64,000 bases of DNA from Bacillus massiliglaciei (GTDB taxonomy: Bacteria; Bacillota; Bacilli; Bacillales; DSM-1321), in assembly GCF_900098925.1 (NCBI RefSeq), contig NZ_LT622359.1, positions 341,414-405,413 on the forward strand, in the 5' to 3' direction. Each line of letters begins with the position of its first letter. The stretch's first letter is position 1. This document shows positions 31,691-40,943 of the stretch, one piece after another. The position numbers and the translations under genes were made by a program. Below the pieces are notes generated by a model. The model was not told the origin of the DNA and made no database searches. It saw nothing but the letters and a program-made list of their open reading frames with translations.

Positions 31691-31948
31691 TGTCCACAAT
31701 TTTATCCACATATAACTAACAAATGAGTTCATTTATTGCAAAAGTTATCCACTGATTACCCACAATATGTGCAGCACCCTTGTGTTATAGCTGAACGTAT
31801 TTTATACTTTCATGGTATCTTTTAATATAAAAGGCTTAATTTACGCGGTTCATTCCGCTTGGCAATAAATAGAATGGTAGGTGCTCATATTGGAAACGAA
31901 ATTTTGGAAAGTGGATAAAAGTGTGGATAAAAAAGAAGGTTATCCACA
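31682..31948. promoter_or_regulatory. DnaA-box cluster spanning the ywlC promoter and start
   Basis: Eight matches to TTATCCACA with at most one mismatch. Plus strand: 31682 (TTATCCACT), 31690 (TTGTCCACA), 31702 (perfect), 31745 (TTATCCACT), 31756 (TTACCCACA), 31940 (perfect). Minus strand: 31910-31918 (TTATCCACT) and 31922-31930 (perfect). From memory, B. subtilis has a DnaA-bound box cluster at ywlC that limits replication initiation. Confidence 0.85.
31780..31808 (+). promoter_or_regulatory. Sigma-A promoter of ywlC inside the DnaA-box cluster
   Basis: TTGTGT (31780-31785), a 17-bp spacer and TATACT (31803-31808). Five DnaA boxes lie upstream and three downstream, so DnaA binding could affect its activity. 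Confidence 0.65.
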
Positions 31949-32945
31949 AATTATGCAGCCTGCTGATTTACTGATGAATGATGAAGTGGTAGCTTTTCCA
32001 ACTGAAACGGTATACGGACTTGGTGCAAACGCCAAAAGCAGTACAGCAGTCAAAAAAATTTATGAGGCAAAAGGAAGACCGAGTGATAACCCGCTGATTG
32101 TTCATATTGCGTCTAAGCAGCAGCTTGAGGAATTTACAGAGTCAATTCCTCAAGCTGCAGCCAGGTTAATGGCAGAATTTTGGCCGGGACCCTTAACGGT
32201 TATTTTAAAGGAGAAGGCTGGAGTTCTTTCTGAATTAGTAACAGTCGGCCTTGGATCAGTGGGGGTAAGAATGCCGAATCATCCGGTTGCTTCAGCTTTA
32301 ATTCAGGCAAGCGGATTGCCTATTGCAGCACCCAGCGCTAATACATCAGGAAAGCCAAGTCCTACGTTAGCTGCTCATGTGAAAGATGATTTAGATGGAA
32401 GAATCGCGGGAATTGTGGATGGAGGACCTACAGGAGTGGGGGTTGAATCAACTGTAGTCGACTGTACAGGTGAAATTCCCGTCATTCTTCGTCCGGGCGG
32501 AATTACAAAAGAACAAATTCAAGAAGTGATTGGCAAGGTGATTGAGGATGCTGCTTTGAAGAATCCTGCAGAAGCACCGAAGGCTCCTGGAATGAAATAT
32601 ACACATTATGCCCCGAAAGCCCCTCTGACATTGGTGGAAGGATCGCAGGGATTTTTTCAGCGTGTAATAGATGCCGAGAGGGCTGAGGGAAAAAAAGTGG
32701 GTGTATTAGCAGCTGAGGAGAATAAAGAACGATATGAGGCAGATTCTATTTTATCACCTGGTTCATTAGCGGATTTGTCCACAGTCGCTGCTGGTTTATA
32801 TGAGACGCTGAGAAAGTTCGATCAGGAAGGCGTAAACGTTATATACAGCGAAGTGTTTCCGACAGACGGAATAGGTGCGGCTATCATGAATCGCCTGACT
32901 AAAGCAGCCGGGCAGAAGATAATGACAGAAAAAATCCAAGGATAA
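31890..32945 (+). CDS. ywlC: L-threonylcarbamoyladenylate synthase (Sua5/YwlC type)
   Basis: Makes threonylcarbamoyl-AMP from threonine, bicarbonate and ATP, the first step of t6A modification at position 37 of ANN-decoding tRNAs. The 351-aa protein is the long Sua5 form. The YrdC domain (VVAFPTETVYGLGANA near residue 33, KGRPSDNPLIVH near 61, PSANTSGKPSPT near 150) joins through a linker with KYTHYAPKAPL to a C-terminal Sua5 domain. The TTG start has TAGGTG 6 bp upstream. Its first 20 codons contain three DnaA boxes. Confidence 0.94.
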   Translation: METKFWKVDKSVDKKEGYPQIMQPADLLMNDEVVAFPTETVYGLGANAKSSTAVKKIYEAKGRPSDNPLIVHIASKQQLEEFTESIPQAAARLMAEFWPGPLTVILKEKAGVLSELVTVGLGSVGVRMPNHPVASALIQASGLPIAAPSANTSGKPSPTLAAHVKDDLDGRIAGIVDGGPTGVGVESTVVDCTGEIPVILRPGGITKEQIQEVIGKVIEDAALKNPAEAPKAPGMKYTHYAPKAPLTLVEGSQGFFQRVIDAERAEGKKVGVLAAEENKERYEADSILSPGSLADLSTVAAGLYETLRKFDQEGVNVIYSEVFPTDGIGAAIMNRLTKAAGQKIMTEKIQG

Positions 32946-33016
32946 TCAATCTAATCTTCTAACATTCTTCGGACATGCATACCATGTATAAGGCTAGTCC
33001 GGGGAGGGTGTTAGAT

Positions 33017-33571
33017 TTGGAATCAGTCATAGGAGCATTAATTACATTAATACTTATGGCATTTGCCTTAGGAATGGACGCCTTTTCGATTGGCCTCGGC
33101 ATGGGAATGTTCAAGCTGCGGATCAAGCAAATTTTCATCATTGGACTTACAGTCGGGGCATTCCATATGTTTATGCCTCTTTTAGGGATGGCAACAGGAA
33201 GGTTTTTATCAGATCAATTCGGAACGGTAGCGGGATATGCCGGAGGGATTTTGCTGATTATTTTAGGTGTCCAGATGTTTATATCGGGATTAAAAGGCAG
33301 TGAAGAGGCCATCCTGGCGCCTATAGGCAAGGGATTGGTAATTTTTGCGCTGAGTGTAAGCCTCGATAGTTTTTCAGTGGGGCTGACTTTGGGCATTTTT
33401 GGAGCAAAAACGGTAATGACCATTGTTTGTTTCGGTGTAACCGCGGCTGTTTTAACATGGGGCGGCTTAGTATTAGGGAGAAAAATGCAGGGAGTCCTCG
33501 GAATCTACAGTGAAATGCTCGGAGGGGGCATTCTACTTGCCTTTGGCCTAAAGCTGCTGCTCTCATTTTAA
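33017..33571 (+). CDS. mntP: Manganese efflux pump MntP (YwlD)
   Basis: Integral membrane exporter of Mn2+, 184 aa with six predicted helices in two homologous halves. Each half carries the family aspartate motif ([12 protein letters not shown] near residue 19, [12 protein letters not shown] near 115). TTG 33017 follows GGGGAGG at 9 bp and gives the family length; the longer in-frame reading is unsupported. No manganese (yybP-ykoY) riboswitch is visible in the 71 bp after ywlC. Confidence 0.92.
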   Translation: MESVIGALITLILMAFALGMDAFSIGLGMGMFKLRIKQIFIIGLTVGAFHMFMPLLGMATGRFLSDQFGTVAGYAGGILLIILGVQMFISGLKGSEEAILAPIGKGLVIFALSVSLDSFSVGLTLGIFGAKTVMTIVCFGVTAAVLTWGGLVLGRKMQGVLGIYSEMLGGGILLAFGLKLLLSF

Positions 33572-33593
33572 GTGAGTATAAAGATGCATTCTG

Positions 33594-33622
33594 CCCTGGA
33601 GACTAACCAGGGTATTTTGTTA
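33594..33622 (+). terminator. mntP terminator
   Basis: CCCTGG (33594-33599) pairs with CCAGGG (33607-33612), followed by TATTTTGTT. Confidence 0.6.
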
Positions 33623-33822
33623 TAGGTATAATTATTCACAAGAATGTAATATTTTATCTTTCTTATACAAGAAAATGAGTACATGGATATGGTATTTTAA
33701 AAGTACAGAAAAAATGGATAGAAAATCCCTCTTTATTTATTTCCTGTATGACTGCTGAAAATATTCATGCCGTGTACTATATAATTAGAAAAGGAATGAA
33801 GGTAAAGAGGAGTGTGAAAAAG

Positions 33823-34263
33823 ATGAACATTTTATTTGTCTGCACAGGGAACACATGCAGGAGCCCGTTGGCAGAAGCTATATTGAAGAGCAAGCAAATC
33901 CCTGGTATCGATGTGAGGTCTGCCGGGATTTATGCAGCGCCAAACCTAGATCTATCTGAACATGCGAAAGGGGTGCTTGATGAACATAATATCCTGCATT
34001 CCCATTCATCCAGACCTTTGACAGAGCATGAGGTGCGATGGGCTACTTACATTTTTACGATGACAGAGAGTCATAAGATGGCAATTGGCCAGGCCTTCCC
34101 TTTTGCCATTGATAAAACGTTTACTTTAAAGGAGTTTATCTATGACGATAAGAAAAACAGAGACATTTTAGATCCATTTGGCGGCCCGCTTGAATTATAT
34201 AGAGAAACCTATCATGAACTGCAAGGCCTGATCGGGGAGTTGGTCCGAAAATTAGCTGAGTAG
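33823..34263 (+). CDS. ywlE: Protein arginine phosphatase YwlE
   Basis: Low-molecular-weight phosphatase-family enzyme that removes phosphate from arginine residues set by McsB, linked to stress response and ClpCP targeting. The 146-aa protein has the P-loop CTGNTCRSP at residues 7-15. The threonine in place of the usual small aliphatic residue is the known determinant of phospho-arginine preference. The acid motif is [11 protein letters not shown] near 119. The ATG 33823 lies 10 bp after GAGGAG. Confidence 0.92.
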   Translation: MNILFVCTGNTCRSPLAEAILKSKQIPGIDVRSAGIYAAPNLDLSEHAKGVLDEHNILHSHSSRPLTEHEVRWATYIFTMTESHKMAIGQAFPFAIDKTFTLKEFIYDDKKNRDILDPFGGPLELYRETYHELQGLIGELVRKLAE

Positions 34264-34286
34264 TTACGCTACAGGGGGAATTGAGG

Positions 34287-35576
34287 ATGACAGAGAGAAA
34301 ACGATATAAGTTTGGCTTAAGAAAAAAGTTAGTGCTTTTCATTTCCGTTTTAGCCTTCATAACATATTCTACAACGGCACTTTTTATTTTTGTTGTTCAT
34401 CCTTTATTTTTTGAGGGTGTAAACACCCTCTTATTTAGCATCGCGACACTGGCACTCGGGATTATTTGGTCCGGAATTTTGGCTTACTTTGCCGCCCAGC
34501 TGATTATAAAGCCTCTTCAAAAACTGGAAACGGCTGCCTTGAGTGCAGCAGACGGCGATATTAGCCAGGAAGCCTATGTACATAAAACAGACGATGAAAT
34601 TCGTTCATTAGGCTTGGCTTTTAATCATATGCTTTTCAATTTACGGGATATGGTGCATCGAATCGATGATAATTTTCATGAAACGAATGATAAGGTTGTT
34701 CATATATCCGGAGAGGCGAGCAGAGCTTCGGAGCAGGCTGAAAATATCGCCAGGACGATCGAAGAAATTTCCAAAGGCGCAGACCATTCAGCGGTCTCTA
34801 TTATGAATACAGCTGAAGCGATGGAAGATGTGACGAAAATAGCTCAAGAAGTGCAGAGGAAGGCAAATGCTTCTGTTTCATTTTCGGGTGAAATGGTTAC
34901 TGAGCTTGGAAAGAACAAAGATGTCATTCATTCTTTAGTTTCAGGGATTCAGCAGCTGGCACAAGGAAACAAGAAATCTTTAACAGAGGCAAGGCGTTTG
35001 GAGGAAAATGCGGCAAAAGTTGAGCAGGTTATCAGGCTTGTCGGAGATATTGCTGCTCAGACTAATTTGCTTGCCCTTAATGCGTCTATTGAAGCAGCCC
35101 GTGCGGGTGAACATGGCAAAGGCTTTGCTGTAGTGGCAGAAGAGGTGCGCCTGCTCGCTGATGAAAGCGCGAGAGCTGTTCAGGATATTTCCGGATTGAT
35201 TCAGAATATCCAGTCCGAAGTAAAAGCGGTGGTGAAGCAGATTACAGAGCAGGTAGAGGCGGTCAATCAGGAAGTGCAAAAAGGATCTGAAACAGATGCT
35301 GCCCTTGAAGAGATGTCGAAAACGGTGAATGTTGTAGCCCGGGCTGTAACGGATATAACTGAACTTGTAGACAGGCAGATGGCGAGTATAGAAGAGACTT
35401 CCCAGCAATCACAGGAAGTTGCGGCCATTGCGGAAGAAACATCCGCAGGTGCAGAGGAAGTGACAGCTACTACCCATGATCAGGCTTCTGTTATGGGCAG
35501 TGTAGATCAAGCGGCACGGGAGCTTAAAGCTCAGGCTGATCAGCTTAAGCAAACCATCAGCCGTTTCAAGTTATAA
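34287..35576 (+). CDS. Chemoreceptor-like protein without an external sensor domain
   Basis: Methyl-accepting chemotaxis-family protein of 429 aa. Two N-terminal membrane helices (about 14-36 and 49-72) are separated by only about a dozen residues, so there is almost no extracellular domain. A HAMP region (about 72-125) and a long coiled-coil signalling domain follow, with hairpin tip [20 protein letters not shown] near 256-275. It starts 23 bp after ywlE. B. subtilis has no receptor here, so this is a lineage-specific insertion. It may sense membrane or cytosolic signals. Confidence 0.88.
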   Translation: MTERKRYKFGLRKKLVLFISVLAFITYSTTALFIFVVHPLFFEGVNTLLFSIATLALGIIWSGILAYFAAQLIIKPLQKLETAALSAADGDISQEAYVHKTDDEIRSLGLAFNHMLFNLRDMVHRIDDNFHETNDKVVHISGEASRASEQAENIARTIEEISKGADHSAVSIMNTAEAMEDVTKIAQEVQRKANASVSFSGEMVTELGKNKDVIHSLVSGIQQLAQGNKKSLTEARRLEENAAKVEQVIRLVGDIAAQTNLLALNASIEAARAGEHGKGFAVVAEEVRLLADESARAVQDISGLIQNIQSEVKAVVKQITEQVEAVNQEVQKGSETDAALEEMSKTVNVVARAVTDITELVDRQMASIEETSQQSQEVAAIAEETSAGAEEVTATTHDQASVMGSVDQAARELKAQADQLKQTISRFKL

Positions 35577-36000
35577 GAGATTGCTGTTCATCGATCGAGC
35601 ACGAAATAAAAGCAGAAAATTCTTAGAAAAAGGATAAGAATCTATCATAAGAAACGGATAAGGGCGGCCGCCGGAACAGCATAAGGGAGAGACTCCCGGG
35701 GTTGTCGAAAGCCGTCCTTGAAACGGAAATCTATGTTTTTTAATTGTTGTCCCAGCCTGCTCAAAAAGACTCACCCCTTCTCTGAGAAATCACATTAGCT
35801 GATTTCTCTTTTTTATTTTTTTAGCAGCAGCTGGAAAAGGTTTATGTTACGCAGCGGAGTGAGGCATCTTCTCTTTCTGTAAACAGCTAAAGTGATGATG
35901 GTTCTTCAGTCATTTTAATGGTTACGGGATGAACCCATTTCTTTATCTTTTTGGCTATTTGTGACACAATAATAGTAAGGAAAAATAGAGGAGGAAGACG
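35577..36000. other. mcp-rpiB intergenic region
   Basis: This 424-bp gap contains a GC-rich segment near 35660-35720 (GGGCGGCCGCCGG), a TTGTTGTCCCAG block at 35743-35754 like those near 19400 and 19790, the mcp terminator, and about 170 bp before rpiB with no convincing promoter pair. No ORF is supported. Confidence 0.5.
35784..35825 (+). terminator. mcp terminator
   Basis: GAGAAATCA (35784-35792) pairs with TGATTTCTC (35800-35808), followed by a long T tract. Confidence 0.85.
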
Positions 36001-36447
36001 ATGAAAGTAGCAATTGCATCTGACCATGGCGGCATCCAAATTAGGGAAGAAATAAAAAAACTAATGGAAGAATTGAATATTCCTTATGAAGATTTTGGCT
36101 GTGAATGCAGCACATCTGTAGATTATCCGGATTATGCGCTTCCTGTAGCCGAAAAAGTAGCGAGAGGGGAGTTTGACCGAGGAATCCTTGTCTGCGGGAC
36201 AGGTATCGGAATGAGCATTGCTGCTAACAAAGTCAAAGGGATCAGGTGTGCGCTTGTGCATGATGTATACAGTGCGAAATTAACAAGGCAGCATAATGAT
36301 TCAAATGTTCTGGCTATGGGTGAACGGGTTATTGGGCCGGGACTGGCCAGGGAAATTGCCCAGGCATGGCTGACTTCAGATTTTGAAGGAGGCCGTCATG
36401 AGAACCGCCTTGGAAAAATTAAGAAATATGAAGATCAGAATAGCTGA
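36001..36447 (+). CDS. rpiB: Ribose-5-phosphate isomerase B RpiB (YwlF)
   Basis: Interconverts ribose 5-phosphate and ribulose 5-phosphate. The 148-aa protein has the RpiB/LacAB signature ASDHGG at the N-terminus, the catalytic cysteine loop [14 protein letters not shown] near residue 65 and [14 protein letters not shown] near 97. ATG follows GAGGAGGA. It lies 32 bp before ywlG. The LacA/LacB galactose isomerases are related, but the locus fits rpiB. Confidence 0.94.
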   Translation: MKVAIASDHGGIQIREEIKKLMEELNIPYEDFGCECSTSVDYPDYALPVAEKVARGEFDRGILVCGTGIGMSIAANKVKGIRCALVHDVYSAKLTRQHNDSNVLAMGERVIGPGLAREIAQAWLTSDFEGGRHENRLGKIKKYEDQNS

Positions 36448-36479
36448 TTCTTTTTACGCTGGAGAAGGGAGCGCTGAAG

Positions 36480-37076
36480 ATGAACAATCAAGGGGACGAT
36501 TTTAAAGAGATGCTGAAGACTTGGCAGGGACAGCTTAAAAGGCTGCTCGCTGAATTTCAAAACATAGCACAATTATCGGAAGGCAATCTGGTCGTCGTAG
36601 GCTGCAGCACGAGCGAGGTAAGAGGAAAAAGGATTGGAACTGAAGGGGCAGAGGAAATTGCCCGGATGATATTTGAAGAGATGTCTTCTTTTCAAGCCGA
36701 AACCGGTGCAGAACTTGCTTATCAGTGCTGTGAGCATTTAAATCGGGCGCTTGTGCTTTCCCGGGTGACGGCGCTTCGAAGAGGGTATGAGGAAGTTTCT
36801 GTAGTGCCCGTTAAAAAGGCTGGCGGCTCAATGGCAGCCTATGCTTTTCAGAATATGAAAGATGCTGTTGTTGTTGAGCATATTAAGGCAGAGGCTGGCA
36901 TTGACATAGGTGATACTTTTATCGGCATGCATTTGAAGCATGTGGCTGTGCCGGTGAGAACTTCTATCCGGGAAATTGGCCATGCGCATGTTACGATGGC
37001 CAAGTCACGTCCTAAATTAATTGGGGGCGAAAGAGCTGTGTATATAGACAATCGAATCAATAAGAGCTGTTCTTAA
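36480..37076 (+). CDS. ywlG: YwlG-like DUF436 protein
   Basis: A 198-aa protein of the UPF0340/DUF436 family, conserved in bacilli between rpiB and glyA; biochemical role unknown. Visible conserved elements are [16 protein letters not shown] near residue 40, [10 protein letters not shown] near 82, GGSMAAYAF near 117 and [19 protein letters not shown] near 140. The absence of a signal sequence suggests a cytosolic protein. ATG follows GAAGGGAG and it is co-transcribed with rpiB. A terminator follows. Confidence 0.88.
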   Translation: MNNQGDDFKEMLKTWQGQLKRLLAEFQNIAQLSEGNLVVVGCSTSEVRGKRIGTEGAEEIARMIFEEMSSFQAETGAELAYQCCEHLNRALVLSRVTALRRGYEEVSVVPVKKAGGSMAAYAFQNMKDAVVVEHIKAEAGIDIGDTFIGMHLKHVAVPVRTSIREIGHAHVTMAKSRPKLIGGERAVYIDNRINKSCS

Positions 37077-37108
37077 AAAAGACTGACCGTTAAATGTCAG
37101 TCTTTTGC
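37075..37108 (+). terminator. rpiB-ywlG terminator
   Basis: AAAAGACTGAC (37077-37087) pairs with GTCAGTCTTTT (37096-37106). The A and T tracts on both sides complete the stem. Confidence 0.8.
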
Positions 37109-37476
37109 GAATGTTTAATGGATTGAGACGTTTAGATTTCATGATGAATTATCAGTCGTGACTTGTAATAATCTTAAATTATTATCTGTATTACGAACGA
37201 TCTTTCATAAAATTAATTAAATGTGCGTAAAAAGAGACTATAACTTCTGTTGGAGACATGTTAAAATGAAATTGAATTAAGAGAGAGCTTATGTATGCCG
37301 GTTAACAGCAGCACTTTCCGCCTTTAGAAAAGAAGAGGCGGCGGACACTTATGCCATAAAACCAGTGCAGTTCAGCTTGCTGTCTGTGTGTAAGCTTAAC
37401 TTTATGTTTTTACATAGGTTTATTTTATCCTGTAACAGCAAAAAATCATGGCAGTACAATCAGAGGAGGATTTACT
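37109..37476 (+). other. glyA upstream region and long leader
   Basis: This region of about 370 bp holds a weak PurBox-like sequence TATTACGAACGAT (37189-37201, CGAAC core), a possible -10 TAAAAT near 37262 without a clear -35, and a stem CCGCCT/AGGCGG near 37320-37345 in a leader of up to 200 nt. No T-box or THF riboswitch signature was recognised. Confidence 0.4.
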
Positions 37477-38718
37477 ATGAATCGTTTAGCTAAGCAAGAT
37501 GAGCAGGTTTTTAAGGCGATCGAGCAAGAGTTGGGACGCCAGCGGACAAAAATCGAACTCATTGCTTCTGAAAATTTCGTCAGTGAAGCTGTAATGGAAG
37601 CGCAAGGGTCTGTACTAACGAATAAATATGCAGAAGGGTACCCTGGCAGACGCTATTATGGCGGCTGTGAGTACGTGGATATTGTAGAAGATTTGGCAAG
37701 AGAGCGTGCAAAGCAGATTTTTGGAGCGGAACATGTGAATGTTCAGCCGCATTCCGGCGCCCAGGCAAATATGGCTGTATATTTTACGGTTTTAGAAGCG
37801 GGGGACACGGTTCTTGGAATGAATCTTTCCCATGGCGGACATTTAACGCACGGAAGTCCGGTTAACTTCAGCGGTGTCCAGTATAACTTTGTGGAGTATG
37901 GCGTTGGTAAAGAGGATCATCGAATTGATTATAATGATGTGTTGGAAAAAGCACGTCAGCATAAACCTAAATTAATCGTTGCAGGAGCCAGTGCTTATCC
38001 GAGAGCGATCGACTTTAAGAAATTCCGTGAAATTGCTGATGAGGTAGGCGCCTATTTGATGGTAGATATGGCTCATATTGCCGGTCTTGTAGCAGCGGGA
38101 CTGCACGAAAGTCCGATACCATACGCTGATTTCGTAACGACGACTACTCATAAGACATTGCGCGGACCGCGCGGCGGCATGATCCTTTGCAAAGAGGAAT
38201 TTGCAAAGAAAATTGATAAATCTATTTTCCCTGGCATTCAAGGCGGCCCGCTTATGCATGTCATTGCAGCGAAAGCAGTTGCTTTTGGAGAAGCGCTTCA
38301 GGAAGAGTTCAAAACGTATGCCCAGCAAATCATTGATAATGCCAAACGTTTGGGAGAAGGGCTGAAGAAAGAAGGCTTCACGCTTGTTTCAGACGGCACT
38401 GATAATCATTTGCTTCTTTTGGATGTTCGCTCTACAGGCCTGACAGGCAAGGTCGCTGAGCACGCGCTGGATGAGATTGGCATTACAGTGAATAAAAACA
38501 CGATTCCTTTTGATCCGGAAAGTCCATTTGTGACAAGCGGTATTCGGATAGGAACAGCTGCTGTTACTTCCCGCGGATTCGGCTTGGAAGATATGGATGA
38601 AATTGCATCTATTATAGGTCTTGTTCTGAAAAACCATGAAGATGCGGACAAATTGAAAGAGGCCGATGCACGTGTACGCGAATTAACAAACAAATTTGAG
38701 CTATATCCTTCTTTTTAA
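37477..38718 (+). CDS. glyA: Serine hydroxymethyltransferase GlyA
   Basis: PLP enzyme that converts serine and tetrahydrofolate to glycine and methylene-tetrahydrofolate, the main source of one-carbon units. The 413-aa protein carries the active-site lysine motif [14 protein letters not shown] near residue 226, the N-terminal [10 protein letters not shown] near 52 and SGTRIGTAA-like [14 protein letters not shown] near 350. It is monocistronic, with a long leader and a strong terminator. AGAGGAGG precedes the ATG. Confidence 0.97.
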   Translation: MNRLAKQDEQVFKAIEQELGRQRTKIELIASENFVSEAVMEAQGSVLTNKYAEGYPGRRYYGGCEYVDIVEDLARERAKQIFGAEHVNVQPHSGAQANMAVYFTVLEAGDTVLGMNLSHGGHLTHGSPVNFSGVQYNFVEYGVGKEDHRIDYNDVLEKARQHKPKLIVAGASAYPRAIDFKKFREIADEVGAYLMVDMAHIAGLVAAGLHESPIPYADFVTTTTHKTLRGPRGGMILCKEEFAKKIDKSIFPGIQGGPLMHVIAAKAVAFGEALQEEFKTYAQQIIDNAKRLGEGLKKEGFTLVSDGTDNHLLLLDVRSTGLTGKVAEHALDEIGITVNKNTIPFDPESPFVTSGIRIGTAAVTSRGFGLEDMDEIASIIGLVLKNHEDADKLKEADARVRELTNKFELYPSF

Positions 38719-38728
38719 TTATAATGTG

Positions 38729-38760
38729 AAGCCGTTCCCTTAAGGGGAGCGGCTTTTTCA
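38729..38760 (+). terminator. glyA terminator
   Basis: AAGCCGTTCCC (38729-38739) pairs with GGGAGCGGCTT (38745-38755, one G-U), then T3. Confidence 0.8.
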
Positions 38761-38789
38761 GTTTTAAAGGTCCGACCATTAAACCTTTA

Positions 38790-38818
38790 TTGAAGTATGC
38801 GTTCTTTTTCTGTAAAAT
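38790..38818 (+). promoter_or_regulatory. Sigma-A promoter of upp-mnaA
   Basis: TTGAAG (38790-38795), a 17-bp spacer and TAAAAT (38813-38818). Confidence 0.7.
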
Positions 38819-38902
38819 AAGTGAGATGAATGGATTCATGTACGTAAAAATCTTTTTTCTTATGGGAAAAGGCCGTTATTTTAAAGATGAGGAGAGATGG
38901 AA

Positions 38903-39532
38903 ATGGGTAAAGTATACGTTTTTGACCACCCTTTAATTCAGCATAAATTAGCATACATACGCGATGCGAGAACAGGGACGAAGGAATTCAGAGAACTTGT
39001 GGATGAAGTAGCTTCTCTTATGGCATTTGAAATTACAAGGGATATGCCGCTTGAGGAAGTTGAAATTGATACACCGGTCAGCAAAGCGAAAGTGAAAATG
39101 CTGTCAGGGAAGAAGGTAGGGATCGTGCCAATCCTGCGTGCGGGAATCGGGATGGTCGATGGAATCATTAAACTTATACCGGCAGCTAAAGTCGGACATG
39201 TCGGTTTATACCGTGATCCAGAGACACTCAAACCGGTTGAATATTATGTAAAAATGCCGAGCGACCTTGCAGAGCGTGAATGTATCGTCGTCGATCCGAT
39301 GCTTGCTACAGGGGGATCAGCAATTGAAGCCATTCAGTCTATTAAGAACAGAGGAGCTGTCAATATTAAGTTTATGTGTTTGATTGCTGCTCCAGAAGGT
39401 GTGGAAGCTTTGAAAGCGGCGCATCCTGATGTTGATATTTATATTGCCGGACTTGATGAAAAGCTTGATGATCATGGTTATATTGTACCAGGTCTTGGAG
39501 ATGCTGGAGATAGACTGTTCGGAACGAAATAA
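38903..39532 (+). CDS. upp: Uracil phosphoribosyltransferase Upp
   Basis: Salvage enzyme that makes UMP from uracil and PRPP. The 209-aa protein has the PRPP-binding motif [13 protein letters not shown] near residue 126 and the uracil-binding C-terminal [20 protein letters not shown] 38903 ([11 protein letters not shown]) sits 8 bp after AGGAG; ATG 38897 adds two residues. No terminator separates it from mnaA, so the two form an operon. Confidence 0.97.
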   Translation: MGKVYVFDHPLIQHKLAYIRDARTGTKEFRELVDEVASLMAFEITRDMPLEEVEIDTPVSKAKVKMLSGKKVGIVPILRAGIGMVDGIIKLIPAAKVGHVGLYRDPETLKPVEYYVKMPSDLAERECIVVDPMLATGGSAIEAIQSIKNRGAVNIKFMCLIAAPEGVEALKAAHPDVDIYIAGLDEKLDDHGYIVPGLGDAGDRLFGTK

Positions 39533-39553
39533 GCAGAGATGGGAGTGTCGGCA

Positions 39554-40696
39554 GTGACAGAACCGATTAAGGTAATGACGATTTTTGGGACAAGGCCTGA
39601 AGCGGTCAAAATGGCTCCGCTCGTTCTTGAGTTCCTGAACCGTCCTGAGGACTTTACATCTGTGGTTGCTGTGACGGCTCAGCATCGGCAAATGCTGGAC
39701 CAGGTCCTTGATTTATTCTCGATCCGTCCTGATTATGATTTGAATATTATGAAGGACCGGCAAACGCTGGCTGATATCACAACCAGATCGCTTTCCGGGC
39801 TGGATCAGATTATGAAAGAGGTTAAACCGGATATTGTACTTGTTCACGGAGATACGACAACGACTTTTGCTGCCAGTTTGGCCGCCTTTTATAATCAAAT
39901 TGCAATCGGTCATGTTGAGGCGGGATTACGGACCTGGAATAAATATTCTCCTTTTCCGGAGGAAATGAACCGGCAGCTGACAGGGACGATGGCCGATCTT
40001 CATTTCGCGCCGACTCCTCAGGCAGAAAAGAATCTTCAGGCAGAAAAGAAGAACGGGCAAATATTTGTAACGGGAAACACAGCTACTGATGCACTGAAAA
40101 CAACTGTAAGGAACTCTTATTCCCACCCTGTTTTGGACAAATTGGGCAATGACCGTCTTGTTTTAATGACAGCTCACCGTCGGGAAAACCTTGGAGAACC
40201 TATGAAAAACATTTTCAGAGCCGTCAAAAAGCTCGTCGGAGATCACGATGATATTCAAGTAGTATATCCGGTCCATTTGAATCCTGCAGTCAGAGAACTT
40301 GCCGATAAGTTTCTCGGTGATGATCCGCGGATTCATTTAATTGAGCCTTTAGATGTTTTGGATTTTCATAATTTTGCTGCAAGTGCCTATCTGATTTTGA
40401 CGGATTCTGGCGGAATTCAGGAGGAAGCACCGTCATTGGGTGTTCCGGTCTTAGTGCTGCGGGATACGACGGAGCGTCCTGAAGGGATTGAAGCCGGAAC
40501 CCTTAAACTTGCCGGAACAGATGAAGCGGCGGTTTATGATATGGCCTACAAGCTTTTGAATGACCCTGCGGCATATGAGGAAATGGCTAAAGCATCGAAT
40601 CCATATGGAGACGGCCGTGCTTCTGAGAGAATTGCAGAGGCCATCCGTTATCATTTTCAGCGTTCGGATTCGCCGCCAGAAAGATTTGAACCATAG
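39554..40696 (+). CDS. mnaA: UDP-N-acetylglucosamine 2-epimerase MnaA
   Basis: Non-hydrolysing epimerase that interconverts UDP-GlcNAc and UDP-ManNAc, supplying the ManNAc of the wall teichoic acid linkage unit. The 380-aa protein has TIFGTRPEAVKMAPLV at the N-terminus, VHGDTTTTFAAS near residue 95, EAGLRT near 121, HRRENLGEP near 208 and DSGGIQEEAP near 285. GTG 39554 with GGGAG 8 bp upstream gives the usual length; ATG 39539 lacks a ribosome binding site. It follows upp directly. Confidence 0.95.
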   Translation: MTEPIKVMTIFGTRPEAVKMAPLVLEFLNRPEDFTSVVAVTAQHRQMLDQVLDLFSIRPDYDLNIMKDRQTLADITTRSLSGLDQIMKEVKPDIVLVHGDTTTTFAASLAAFYNQIAIGHVEAGLRTWNKYSPFPEEMNRQLTGTMADLHFAPTPQAEKNLQAEKKNGQIFVTGNTATDALKTTVRNSYSHPVLDKLGNDRLVLMTAHRRENLGEPMKNIFRAVKKLVGDHDDIQVVYPVHLNPAVRELADKFLGDDPRIHLIEPLDVLDFHNFAASAYLILTDSGGIQEEAPSLGVPVLVLRDTTERPEGIEAGTLKLAGTDEAAVYDMAYKLLNDPAAYEEMAKASNPYGDGRASERIAEAIRYHFQRSDSPPERFEP

Positions 40697-40716
40697 AAAA
40701 TTAGAGTGGGTTTCCC

Positions 40717-40748
40717 AAAAGGTATCGAGGTTTCTCGATACCTTTTGT
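40717..40748 (+). terminator. upp-mnaA terminator
   Basis: AAAAGGTATCGAG (40717-40729) pairs perfectly with CTCGATACCTTTT (40734-40746), loop GTTT. Confidence 0.8.
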
Positions 40749-40943
40749 TATGCTCGGAAGAGGATAGATCGCCGAGCTTTCTGTTCCTGATAAGGGTGTC
40801 TTATTCTTGAGTGACAGCTCTCAGAAATTCTCCTGCCCGCAAAGTGAGCGAAGGAGGCCTGTATGACGGAAAGCTTGAGGGCTTTCTTTTTTATGTATAG
40901 TCCCCGGGGTGGGTGAAAGGATAAATCCTAGGGGGCGATTATC

